A stretch of 64,000 nucleotides of DNA. It comes from an uncultured Bizionia sp. Its GTDB lineage: Bacteria > Bacteroidota > Bacteroidia > Flavobacteriales > Flavobacteriaceae. The position numbers and the translations under genes are program-made. This document shows positions 52,723 through 60,881 of this stretch, in pieces. The DNA is taken from NCBI GenBank assembly GCA_947496215.1, contig CANMCF010000015.1, positions 45,434 through 109,433 on the forward strand, read 5' to 3'. The number at the start of each line of letters is the position of its first letter. The stretch's first letter is position 1. The notes under the pieces were generated by a model. The model worked only from the letters and a program-made list of their open reading frames with translations, had not been told where the DNA came from and did not search any database.

Positions 52723-53958
52723 CTATTTGGATGCAGCTTTAACTTTCTTGGGCTTTAAATCAATTTCGACCTGATTTCTCAATATGTCATCGAAGGTTTC
52801 ACGTTTTCTAATTAAATGAGCTTCACCATTATGCCATAAAACTTCAGCTGGGCGGTAGCGAGAATTGTAGTTGCTGGCCATGGAGTAACAATAAGCACCA
52901 GCATTTTTAAAGGCAATAATGTCTCCTTCATTGATTTCTGCAATGCGTCTATTGTTGGCAAAAGTGTCTGTTTCACATATATAACCAACAACAGAATAAA
53001 AGCGTTCACGCCCATTGGGATTGGATATGTTCTCTATTTCATGTTGCGAACCATAGAGCATGGGACGAATTAAATGATTGAAGCCAGAATCTATTTGAGC
53101 GAAGACGGTGGAAGTTGTCTGCTTCACGACATTTACCTTGGCCAAAAACCGTCCGGCCTCACTAACCAAGAACTTTCCAGGTTCAAAGGCGAGAGTCAAT
53201 TCTCTACCGTAATTCTTGCAGAAGGTATTGAAGCGTTCTGTTAGTTTGTCGCCAAACTCTTCAATGTTGGTTTCGATGTCTCCTGTTTTGTAAGGAACTT
53301 TGAAACCAGATCCAAAATCTATGAATTCCAAGTTTTTAAAGTTTTTTGCTGTATCAAAGAGAATTTCGCTGGCATACAAAAAAACATCAATGTCCAAGAT
53401 GTCACTTCCAGTATGCATGTGTATGCCGTTTATGTTCATCCCAGTATTCTCTACAATGCGAAGTATGTGGGGAATTTGATGTATCGAAATGCCAAACTTG
53501 CTGTCTATGTGACCAACCGAGATGTTCGTGTTGCCTCCAGCCATAACATGTGGGTTTATACGAATACAAACAGGAATGTCTGGGTTTCTTGTTCCAAATT
53601 GCTCCAATATGGATAAGTTGTCAATGTTTATTTGGGCACCTAGCTTTGCGACAGTTTCAATTTCTTCCAAGGAAACACCGTTAGGAGTGAAAATTATCTT
53701 TTCAGCAGGAAATCCAGCAGTCAAACCCAATTGAACCTCTTGTATGGAAACAGTATCCAAACCAGCGCCAAGAGAATGCATTAGCTTTAAAATGGATATA
53801 TTGGACAAAGCTTTGGCTGCGTAATTGATATTTACTTGTTTGACCTTGTTGAATGCAGCAGACAAACGTTTGTATTGGTTGGTAATCGTTTCGGAGTCAT
53901 ACACGTAAACAGGACTTCCAAAGTCCTTCGCTATTTTGAGTAATTGATTGTTTCGCAT
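52723..53958 (-). CDS. lysA: diaminopimelate decarboxylase
   Basis: A 411-residue PLP enzyme, fold type III, giving lysine from meso-diaminopimelate. PLP-binding Lys49 is in NYAAKALSN; HMHTGSDI (glycine/His ring contact), EPGKFLVSEAG and the GYICETDTF segment with the substrate-side Cys are present, and the end has the GAYCYSMASNYNSR motif. The C-terminus is basic (KPKKVKAASK). It is monocistronic with its own terminator and divergent from sucC. Confidence 0.96.
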   Translation of the reverse strand: MRNNQLLKIAKDFGSPVYVYDSETITNQYKRLSAAFNKVKQVNINYAAKALSNISILKLMHSLGAGLDTVSIQEVQLGLTAGFPAEKIIFTPNGVSLEEIETVAKLGAQINIDNLSILEQFGTRNPDIPVCIRINPHVMAGGNTNISVGHIDSKFGISIHQIPHILRIVENTGMNINGIHMHTGSDILDIDVFLYASEILFDTAKNFKNLEFIDFGSGFKVPYKTGDIETNIEEFGDKLTERFNTFCKNYGRELTLAFEPGKFLVSEAGRFLAKVNVVKQTTSTVFAQIDSGFNHLIRPMLYGSQHEIENISNPNGRERFYSVVGYICETDTFANNRRIAEINEGDIIAFKNAGAYCYSMASNYNSRYRPAEVLWHNGEAHLIRKRETFDDILRNQVEIDLKPKKVKAASK

Positions 53959-54124
53959 TGGTAATTTTTTTCCAAAGATATTTTATTGAAACAACATAAA
54001 AAGTAATAATGCATAATATTACACATTTTAAACATTGTGTTAATTATTTAACAACAGTGAAAAGGGTAAAACAAAAGATGCTTTTTTTAATAATTAAATA
54101 TTAGGGTAAGTTATTGTGATTATT

Positions 54125-54132
54125 TACTTTTG
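54125..54132 (+). promoter_or_regulatory. -7 promoter element of sucC
   Basis: TACTTTTG is an exact TAnnTTTG match 27 bases before the sucC ATG. The ideal -33 position reads TAGG, so that element is weak. Confidence 0.5.
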
Positions 54133-54159
54133 TGGCTCTAAAATTTTACTTTTAATAAG

Positions 54160-55353
54160 ATGAATTTACACGAATATCAAGGAAAAGAATTATTGAGCAG
54201 CTTTGGCGTACGTATTCAACGTGGTATTGTTGCACAAAATGCTGACGAAGCAGTTGAGGCAGCTAAGAAGTTAACAGAAGATACCGGAACAGGTTGGCAC
54301 GTTATAAAAGCACAAGTTCACGCAGGTGGTCGTGGAAAAGGTGGAGGAGTGAAGCTAGCTAAGAGTTTGGACGAGGTAAAGTCTATAGCTGGTCAAATCA
54401 TAGGAATGGATTTGGTCACACCACAAACTTCTGCAGAAGGTAAACGTGTACATCAAATATTGGTTGCTGAAGATGTTTATTATCCAGGAGATAGTGAACC
54501 AAGTGAGTTTTATATGTCTGTCTTGTTAAACCGTGGAACTGGTCGTAATATGATCATGTATTCTACCGAAGGAGGTATGGACATTGAAACTGTAGCAGAG
54601 GAAACACCACATTTGATCTTTACTGAAGAAATTGATCCTGCCACGGGAATTTTACCTTTTCAAGCAAGAAAAGTGGCCTTTAACTTGGGGTTGTCTGGAG
54701 CTGCATTTAAAGAAATGACAAAGTTTGTAACATCATTGTATACGGCTTATGTAAAATCAGATTCTTCTTTATTCGAAATCAATCCGGTTTTAAAAACGAG
54801 TGATGATAAAATAATGGCTGTAGATGCCAAGGTTACCATAGATGACAATGCATTGTACAGACGTAAGAATTTGGCTGAATTGCGTGATTTGCGTGAGGAA
54901 AGCCCGATCGAAGTGGAAGCAGGAGCTCTAGGGTTGAACTATGTTGATCTAGATGGAAACGTAGGTTGTATGGTTAATGGTGCAGGTTTGGCCATGGCTA
55001 CCATGGATTTGATCAAACAAGCAGGAGGTGAGCCAGCAAACTTTTTGGATGTTGGAGGAACAGCAGATGCAGCACGTGTGGAAGCTGCTTTCAGAATTAT
55101 CTTGAAGGATCCAGCAGTAAAAGCAATTTTGATAAATATCTTTGGAGGTATCGTGCGTTGTGATCGTGTGGCACAAGGTGTAGTGGATGCATACAAGAAC
55201 ATGGGAGATGCAATAAATGTACCAATCATCGTTCGCTTGCAAGGAACCAATGCAGACATCGCAAAAGAATTGATAGATAGCTCAGGTTTGGACGTAATGA
55301 GTGCTACTGAATTCCAGGAAGCAGCAGATAAAGTACAAGCAGTATTGGCTTAA
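54160..55353 (+). CDS. sucC: succinyl-CoA synthetase beta subunit (ADP-forming)
   Basis: A 397-residue ATP-grasp subunit of the citric-acid-cycle enzyme that makes ATP (or GTP) and succinate from succinyl-CoA. The start MNLHEYQGKELLSSFGV, the loop HAGGRGKGGGVKLAK, EINPVLKTSD, GNVGCMVNGAGLAMATMD and NIFGGIVRCDRVAQG are all present at normal spacing. The alpha subunit gene sucD is not adjacent; in many Bacteroidota the two are apart. It has its own -7 box and a strong terminator. Confidence 0.98.
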   Translation: MNLHEYQGKELLSSFGVRIQRGIVAQNADEAVEAAKKLTEDTGTGWHVIKAQVHAGGRGKGGGVKLAKSLDEVKSIAGQIIGMDLVTPQTSAEGKRVHQILVAEDVYYPGDSEPSEFYMSVLLNRGTGRNMIMYSTEGGMDIETVAEETPHLIFTEEIDPATGILPFQARKVAFNLGLSGAAFKEMTKFVTSLYTAYVKSDSSLFEINPVLKTSDDKIMAVDAKVTIDDNALYRRKNLAELRDLREESPIEVEAGALGLNYVDLDGNVGCMVNGAGLAMATMDLIKQAGGEPANFLDVGGTADAARVEAAFRIILKDPAVKAILINIFGGIVRCDRVAQGVVDAYKNMGDAINVPIIVRLQGTNADIAKELIDSSGLDVMSATEFQEAADKVQAVLA

Positions 55354-55399
55354 ATTTGAAAATACGATTATAATGGATTAATTGAATTAATCTAGTTTG

Positions 55400-55437
55400 A
55401 AAAAAGAGAGCAACGTGTACACGTTGCTCTCTTTTTT
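55400..55437 (+). terminator. strong terminator of sucC
   Basis: An 18-bp perfect stem (55400-55417 with 55420-55437) with GC-rich middle GAGAGCAACGTG, and the T6 run included in the right arm. It begins 47 bases after the sucC stop. Confidence 0.9.
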
Positions 55438-55565
55438 ATTTTCATATAAATTGATGTAGATATTGTTAACAGGAGTTAAGGAGTGTTAAGTATCGTTAAT
55501 TTATGTAACGATTGTTTGATAATCATGGTCTTATGGGTGTAATTAATAATTTAAAAAGTAATATC

Positions 55566-55910
55566 ATGAAAACAACAATTAAAAAAGTATTATTGGTTTT
55601 GGCAGTTGCATTTACTGGTTTGGTCTCGGCAAGTAGCTATGTCAATCAAGGAGATGTCGACCCTCAAGCCTTGGCTCAGGAAATTGGGGCTTTATTAAAG
55701 AAGCCAGAATTTAAAATCGCTGATGATGTATTGACTGAGGTGACATTTGTCTTTAACAAGGAAAATGAGATGGTTGTTTTAACTGTGGATACTGATAGTG
55801 AACAGTTGAGAAATTATATAAAGAGCAGGCTCAATTATAAGAAGTTATTTTCAAAGGAAATAAAGAGCAATCAAATATACAAGGTACCTGTGCGTTTAAT
55901 TGCCAAATAA
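55566..55910 (+). CDS. small secreted protein, copy A of a tandem pair
   Basis: A 114-residue protein with a signal peptide (MKTTIKKVLLVLAVAFTGLVSA). The start is placed at ATG 55566 because a longer frame from 55512 would put 18 hydrophilic residues before the signal. The mature part is short and probably one small alpha/beta domain: ALAQEIGALLKKPEF, FVFNKENEMVVLTVDTDS, LRNYIKSRLNYKKLF, QIYKVPVRLIAK. I do not recognise a named family. A close, broken copy follows at 56158. Each has its own hairpin terminator, so they are expressed separately. Confidence 0.8.
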   Translation: MKTTIKKVLLVLAVAFTGLVSASSYVNQGDVDPQALAQEIGALLKKPEFKIADDVLTEVTFVFNKENEMVVLTVDTDSEQLRNYIKSRLNYKKLFSKEIKSNQIYKVPVRLIAK

Positions 55911-56004
55911 TCAGTTGAAATAGGTTTGTTCTCCAAGCTTGGCTTTCAATTAACATTAGTTACTTTAAGATTACCTTTAAGTAACCATAAGATTTACATT
56001 TATT

Positions 56005-56034
56005 AAGGGTAGTGTAATATACTACTCTTTTTTT
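56005..56034 (+). terminator. terminator after small secreted protein copy A
   Basis: AAGGGTAGT (56005-56013) pairs with ACTACTCTT (56021-56029; one G-T pair), loop GTAATAT, followed by T5 and ATTT. Confidence 0.75.
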
Positions 56035-56157
56035 ATTTCTAATTTTGAGGTATTGATAATTAGGGTGTTATTGAGTTAGCATTAAGATTGATCGACTAGA
56101 CAACAAGAATGACATTAAAAGCAAATTAAATATAAAAACAGCAAAATTAAAGTAATC

Positions 56158-56496
56158 ATGAAAAAAGTAAAAACGTTATTATTGGTATTGGCATTGGTCC
56201 TTACTAATGTTTTAACAGCAAATACAAATCCAAAGAAAGATTCGGAACCTTCTCTAGTGGCTAAGGAAATTTATGCATTATTGAATAATCCTAACTTTCA
56301 AATCAATAAGGAGTTATTGGCAAGTGTGACTTTTACACTTAATGAGGAAAATTAAATTGTAGTATTAACTGTAGATACTGATAGTTCTGTATTGGAAAAC
56401 TATATTAAAGGCAGGTTGAATTACAATAAATTGTCTTTAAAATTGGAAAACCGAAAAATTTATAAAGTGCCAGTGAGAATGATTTCCGAAAAGTAG
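56158..56496 (+). pseudogene. small secreted protein copy B, broken by in-frame TAA
   Basis: The frame from ATG 56158 gives a signal peptide (MKKVKTLLLVLALVLTNVLTA) and a mature part parallel to copy A up to FTLNEEN, then TAA at 56353-56355, and then continues in the same frame IVVLTVDTDSSVLENYIKGRLNYNKL to KVPVRMISEK and TAG at 56494-56496. The post-stop part aligns with copy A (MVVLTVDTDSEQLRNYIKSRLNYKKL), so the stop is a recent substitution, probably GAA or AAA to TAA. A 65-residue truncated product would lack the second half of the domain. Confidence 0.85.
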
Positions 56497-56513
56497 GCGG
56501 AAATTCATCGAAT

Positions 56514-56552
56514 AAAAAATGAGGCTGCCTTTCAAGGAGCCTCTTTTTTTTT
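56514..56552 (+). terminator. terminator after copy B
   Basis: GAGGCT (56521-56526) pairs with AGCCTC (56538-56543), extended by CCTT/AAGG after a one-base bulge; flanking As and a T9 run complete it. Confidence 0.85.
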
Positions 56553-56646
56553 GTCTAAATGAAAAGTACAATCAAAAGTAGGAATCATGACTTTTGCCTA
56601 CACACCACTTTTTATAGAAACTTATAAAACTATTTGGTTTAGTAGG

Positions 56647-56671
56647 GTAAAACAATTTAAAATTGTTTTAC
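56647..56671 (+). promoter_or_regulatory. 25-bp palindrome, possible operator of the T9SS gene
   Basis: GTAAAACAATTT, a single central A, then the exact complement AAATTGTTTTAC: 12-bp arms around one base. The perfect symmetry with almost no loop favours a dimeric DNA-binding protein site over an RNA hairpin. It lies 118 bases before the ATG of the T9SS protein at 56790. No second copy was noticed in the window. Confidence 0.4.
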
Positions 56672-56789
56672 TTTTAAAGTGGGGTATTTAATCTGTTGTA
56701 TATTTAAAAGGGCTGATCGGATGTTCTTTCTTCGGGGAGCCTTTTTGAGAAGAACAAGAGAACGCTTCACAATTAAATCTTACTATAAT

Positions 56790-57797
56790 ATGAAAGCAAA
56801 ATTACTTTTATTTTTTTGTGTTTTAACTACGGTTACGTATGGTCAAGAACCAGTCAATAATTATTTTAGTTCACCAATGTCTAACTATTTTATTGTATCT
56901 GGGACAATAGATCAAAGCTCAACTGGAGCAAATGCGGTTTGGAATTTTAATACATTAACACAAACGGCCAACAATACAGATACTTTTGCAGCTCCTACCG
57001 CAGCTGAACTTGTTGATTACCCAGGTACAACGCAAGTTCTAACAATAACAGACAATGCTATGAATACCAATGTAGTGTTTTACAAGCTAGATGGGGTAAC
57101 ATTGTCATTGACAGGAGCTAATAATTCAGATTTCAATATAAATTATAATGCGGATAATGCTTTAATTGGTGCGTATCCATTGACTTATGGAAACCCATCA
57201 ACAACAGATGCTATTGCAGGTACGATAACAACTCAAGGGCAGACAGCAACATTTACAGGGACTTTTACAACTGAGGTAGACGCATACGGCATACTGGGTT
57301 TTGATGTAGTGGGGGAAGGCTCTTTTAGTGGGGGGGTGACACGAGTAAAAACAGAGCAAATGATTTCTTTTACTGCTTTGGGAATATATCCTGGTACGGC
57401 AGAAATTACTTCTTATAATTATTATAAAGATTCGGATGGAGCTTTGGTTTTTAGAACTTCGGATGCTATAATAAATATCGCAGGTCTAGGTATTAATCAA
57501 ACTACATCCTCAAGTGAAGCTTTAATAACAAATACGTTATCTGTTACTAATAATGGGCTAGCCATAAATAGTGTTAAAATTTATCCAAATCCTGTAGAAG
57601 ACTTTTTGAATATTAAGTTGGATGATGAAGTCTCTGTCAGATCTGTAGAAATTAAGGACATCAATGGAAGAACAGTGTTATTTTCTCAACGAAAAATTGA
57701 TAATATGGATGTTAGTCATTTACAAACTGGATTTTATTTGGTAATAATATTTACAAAAAACAGTTCAATCACTAGAAGAAAGTTTGTTAAAAAATAG
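56790..57797 (+). CDS. T9SS type A sorted secreted protein
   Basis: A 335-residue protein; ATG 56790 gives the signal peptide MKAKLLLFFCVLTTVTYGQ, whereas a start at 56679 would add 37 basic residues unlike a secretion signal. The central 230 residues are rich in Thr, Asn and aromatic residues and look beta-rich, with no domain I recognise. The last 75 residues start SVKIYPNPVEDFLNIKL and end SITRRKFVKK, the type A sorting signal for type IX secretion. It likely ends up on the surface or outside the cell. A palindrome upstream suggests specific control. Confidence 0.88.
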   Translation: MKAKLLLFFCVLTTVTYGQEPVNNYFSSPMSNYFIVSGTIDQSSTGANAVWNFNTLTQTANNTDTFAAPTAAELVDYPGTTQVLTITDNAMNTNVVFYKLDGVTLSLTGANNSDFNINYNADNALIGAYPLTYGNPSTTDAIAGTITTQGQTATFTGTFTTEVDAYGILGFDVVGEGSFSGGVTRVKTEQMISFTALGIYPGTAEITSYNYYKDSDGALVFRTSDAIINIAGLGINQTTSSSEALITNTLSVTNNGLAINSVKIYPNPVEDFLNIKLDDEVSVRSVEIKDINGRTVLFSQRKIDNMDVSHLQTGFYLVIIFTKNSSITRRKFVKK

Positions 57798-57963
57798 AAG
57801 CTAGTCCATAATCGCATTATTCAACATCAAATAGGTGGTTAATTTTCGTGGTGTTGTGGATTTTGTATGATACATCATTGAACCTATGTGCGGGGTTACT
57901 TGTTTGTCACTCCAAGTAACAAGGAACCAATGGAATTTAGATATTTGGATAAAGGGCAACGAT

Positions 57964-58227
57964 TTAATCGTTGTCCTTTTTCTTTGATGTATTTTTTGAA
58001 ACCTTTGGAGGCATCGGTCCACGTAAGTGAATAACTAGTCCATTCAAAAAATTTCGAAGAATTTGATCTCCACATTCCATATATTTCGGATGATCTTCTT
58101 TTCTAAAAAATGCACCCAATTCACTTTTTGATATTCTAAAATCCACAAGGCTTAAAATTTTGATAATGTCATCATCACGAAGCTGATGAGCTACTCTTAG
58201 CTTTTTGAAAATATCGTTGTTAGTCAT
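57964..58227 (-). CDS. DUF1456 family protein (YehS-like)
   Basis: An 87-residue cytoplasmic protein made of DUF1456 units: MTNNDIFKKLRVAHQLRDDDIIKIL, SKSELGAFFRKEDHPKYMECGDQILRNFLNGLVIHLRG. Members typically have about 70 residues per unit and some have two; this one has a single unit plus a basic tail (KVSKNTSKKKDND). The role of the family is not known. It is transcribed divergently from the TerB-like gene. Confidence 0.9.
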   Translation of the reverse strand: MTNNDIFKKLRVAHQLRDDDIIKILSLVDFRISKSELGAFFRKEDHPKYMECGDQILRNFLNGLVIHLRGPMPPKVSKNTSKKKDND

Positions 58228-58413
58228 TTGTAATTATTTGAAAATTAAGTTATTGTGATTTTGTTTTTGTGTTTAAAAATGAGTTTATTGATAAAAAGCA
58301 GTGAAAATACGATGTAAAGTTACCGTTTTTTCGACAAGATACGTGCTTTATACGATTATTACATACGGATTGTTCGTAATTTTATATTGTGCAAAAAAAA
58401 TGTTGAAATTGTT

Positions 58414-58812
58414 ATGAATAGAGTAGAGAAACTAAGTCTATTATCTGAAATGATAGCTTTTGCCAAAAGCGATGATGCAATAAAAAAGGTGGAATACAAT
58501 TTCCTCAAAGCTGTAGCTTTGCAATTGAGTGTTTCCATCGAAGACTTTAATTATTTGGTAGAACATCCGGTTAATTATACACACTTGAAATCCCATAGTG
58601 AACGCATTGTGCAATTTCATAGGCTTGTGTTGTTAATGAACATTGGTAATGGAAAAACCCAAAAGGAAATAGTCAAGCTTTATAATTTTGGTCTGAGGAT
58701 GGGATTGAGCCATGAGTCAATAGCCAGAGTATTACAATTAATGGAAGGTTTTCCTGATAATATCGTGCCAGTGGATTTGCTTATTGATATTTTCAAAGTA
58801 CAATACAATTAA
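58414..58812 (+). CDS. TerB-like helical protein
   Basis: A 132-residue all-helical protein when started at ATG 58414 (MNRVEKLSLLSEMIAFAKSDD); a start at 58387 would add nine residues (MCKKNVEIV). The first half (EMIAFAKSDDAIKKVEYNFLKAVALQLSVS) has the helix pattern of TerB/tellurite-resistance-like domains, and the second half continues with helices (SERIVQFHRLVLLMNIGNGKTQKE). TerB-like domains are tied to stress and metal-related membrane complexes, but no other ter gene is nearby. Confidence 0.7.
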   Translation: MNRVEKLSLLSEMIAFAKSDDAIKKVEYNFLKAVALQLSVSIEDFNYLVEHPVNYTHLKSHSERIVQFHRLVLLMNIGNGKTQKEIVKLYNFGLRMGLSHESIARVLQLMEGFPDNIVPVDLLIDIFKVQYN

Positions 58813-58860
58813 ACGCTCTATGGAGAAATGATATCTTGTCGTATGACTAGATTAATACAA

Positions 58861-60864
58861 CTACATCTTTAAAGCCTCTAACTTATCCTGATAGCCTTTT
58901 ATTTCATCACGAAGCTGTGCAGCAATAATAAAATCCAAAGCTTTTGCAGCTTGCTCCATTAATTTCCGTTTCTCTCTTATTTTTTTCTCCAATTCAGGTT
59001 TGCTAAGGTATTCATTTTCTGGTTCAGCTGCTTTCAGAGCCTCTAATTCGTAGCTGTAAGTACTTACTGAGTTTTTGGTGAGGGCATTGTCCAAGCTTTT
59101 GTTAAGCGCTTTTGGAGATATGTTGTGTTTTGTGTTGTATGCAATTTGTTTTTCCCTTCTGTACTCGGTCTCATCAATTGTTTTTTGCATGCTTTTAGTA
59201 ATCTTGTCAGCATACATTATGGCCTTGCCGTTAAGGTTTCTTGCTGCTCTACCTACAGTTTGGGTCAAAGAACGAGCTGACCTTAAAAAACCTTCTTTAT
59301 CTGCGTCTAAAATGGCAACAAGTGAGACTTCAGGTAGATCTAAACCTTCACGGAGCAAGTTTACACCCACTAGGATGTCAAATAGACCTTTACGTAGATC
59401 CTGCATGATTTCTACGCGTTCCAAAGTATCTACATCACTATGTATGTAACGCACACGCATATTTATGCGAGTCAAGTATTTTGTGAGTTCTTCGGCCATA
59501 CGTTTGGTTAGGGTAGTAACCAATGTGCGTTCGTCCTTTTCAACTCGTAGTTGAATCTCTTCAATTAGGTCGTCAATTTGATTTAAGCTAGGACGTACCT
59601 CAATAATTGGGTCTAATAGCCCGGTGGGCCTGATAACTTGTTCAACATAGACCCCATCAGTTTTTTGCATCTCATAATCCGCGGGTGTGGCACTTACATA
59701 TAGAACTTGATTCTGTAGTGCTTCAAACTCTTCAAACTTCAATGGACGGTTATCCATAGCGGCAGGCAGCCTGAAACCATACTCCACTAAATTTTCTTTT
59801 CGACTTCTATCCCCGCCATACATGGCATGTACTTGTGATATGGTGACATGACTTTCATCCACAACCATTAGAAAATCATCTGGAAAATAATCCAACAGAC
59901 AAAAAGGGCGCGTGCCAGGTTGTCTACCATCAAGATAGCGAGAATAGTTTTCAATACCCGAGCAATACCCCAGTTCTCTAATCATTTCAAGGTCGAATTC
60001 TGTTCTCTCCTTAAGTCGTTTTGCCTCTAAATGCTTTCCTATCTCTTTGAAATAATCGTGTTGTATAACTAAATCGTCTTGAATGTCTTTTATTGCATTT
60101 TGCAATACATCAGGTGACGTCACAAACATGTTTGCAGGATAAATGGTCAGTCTATCATATTTTTCGACAACCTCATTGGTTTGAATGTTAAAAGCTTCGA
60201 TCTCTTCGATTTCATCTCCAAAAAAGTGAATTCTGAAGGCGTCATCAGCATAACTGGGAAATACATCGACAGTATCTCCTTTTATTCTGAAATTTCCATG
60301 TCTGAAATCAGCTTCTGTTCTGGAATATAGACTTTGAACCAAATTATGAAGCAGCTTGGTTCTAGATATTTCTTGATCTCTTTTTAGAGTAATTACGTTT
60401 TTTTGAAACTCTACTGGATTCCCTATGCCATACAAACAAGAAACGGAAGCTACGACTATGACATCACGACGTCCAGACAAAAGGGAAGAAGTCGTACTTA
60501 AACGCATTTTCTCTATTTCTTCATTTATGGATAGATCTTTTTCTATATAGACACCGGAAGTAGGGATGTAGGCTTCTGGCTGATAATAATCATAATAGGA
60601 TACGAAATATTCAACAGCATTGTTTGGGAAAAACTGCTTGAATTCAGAATACAATTGGGCAGCCAATGTTTTGTTGTGCGCCAAGACTAGGGTAGGACGT
60701 TGTACGGTCTCGATTACATTGGCGACGGTAAATGTTTTACCTGAACCCGTAACCCCCAACAATGTTTGGTGTTTTTCATTGGAATTAACACCGTCTACCA
60801 ATTGTTTGATGGCATTGGGTTGATCTCCTGTCGGACTAAATTCGGATTCAATTTTAAAACGCAT
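58861..60864 (-). CDS. uvrB: excinuclease ABC subunit B
   Basis: A 667-residue helicase-like subunit of nucleotide excision repair. Walker A is GVTGSGKT (37-44), the damage-sensing beta hairpin is YYDYYQPEAYIP, Walker B is DESH, later motifs include LVTTLTKRMAEELT and TVGRAARNLNGKAI, and the C-terminal UVR domain (KLMEQAAKALDFIIAAQLRDEI) that binds UvrC is present. Length is standard. It follows the T9SS type B gene on the minus strand after 17 bases. Confidence 0.98.
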   Translation of the reverse strand: MRFKIESEFSPTGDQPNAIKQLVDGVNSNEKHQTLLGVTGSGKTFTVANVIETVQRPTLVLAHNKTLAAQLYSEFKQFFPNNAVEYFVSYYDYYQPEAYIPTSGVYIEKDLSINEEIEKMRLSTTSSLLSGRRDVIVVASVSCLYGIGNPVEFQKNVITLKRDQEISRTKLLHNLVQSLYSRTEADFRHGNFRIKGDTVDVFPSYADDAFRIHFFGDEIEEIEAFNIQTNEVVEKYDRLTIYPANMFVTSPDVLQNAIKDIQDDLVIQHDYFKEIGKHLEAKRLKERTEFDLEMIRELGYCSGIENYSRYLDGRQPGTRPFCLLDYFPDDFLMVVDESHVTISQVHAMYGGDRSRKENLVEYGFRLPAAMDNRPLKFEEFEALQNQVLYVSATPADYEMQKTDGVYVEQVIRPTGLLDPIIEVRPSLNQIDDLIEEIQLRVEKDERTLVTTLTKRMAEELTKYLTRINMRVRYIHSDVDTLERVEIMQDLRKGLFDILVGVNLLREGLDLPEVSLVAILDADKEGFLRSARSLTQTVGRAARNLNGKAIMYADKITKSMQKTIDETEYRREKQIAYNTKHNISPKALNKSLDNALTKNSVSTYSYELEALKAAEPENEYLSKPELEKKIREKRKLMEQAAKALDFIIAAQLRDEIKGYQDKLEALKM

Positions 60865-60881
60865 TCTGTAAATTTAAAGCA

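Noticed and set aside
56353..56355. Stop-codon reassignment as explanation for the two in-frame stops
   Set aside because: One is TGA and one is TAA, and both codons terminate many intact genes in the window.
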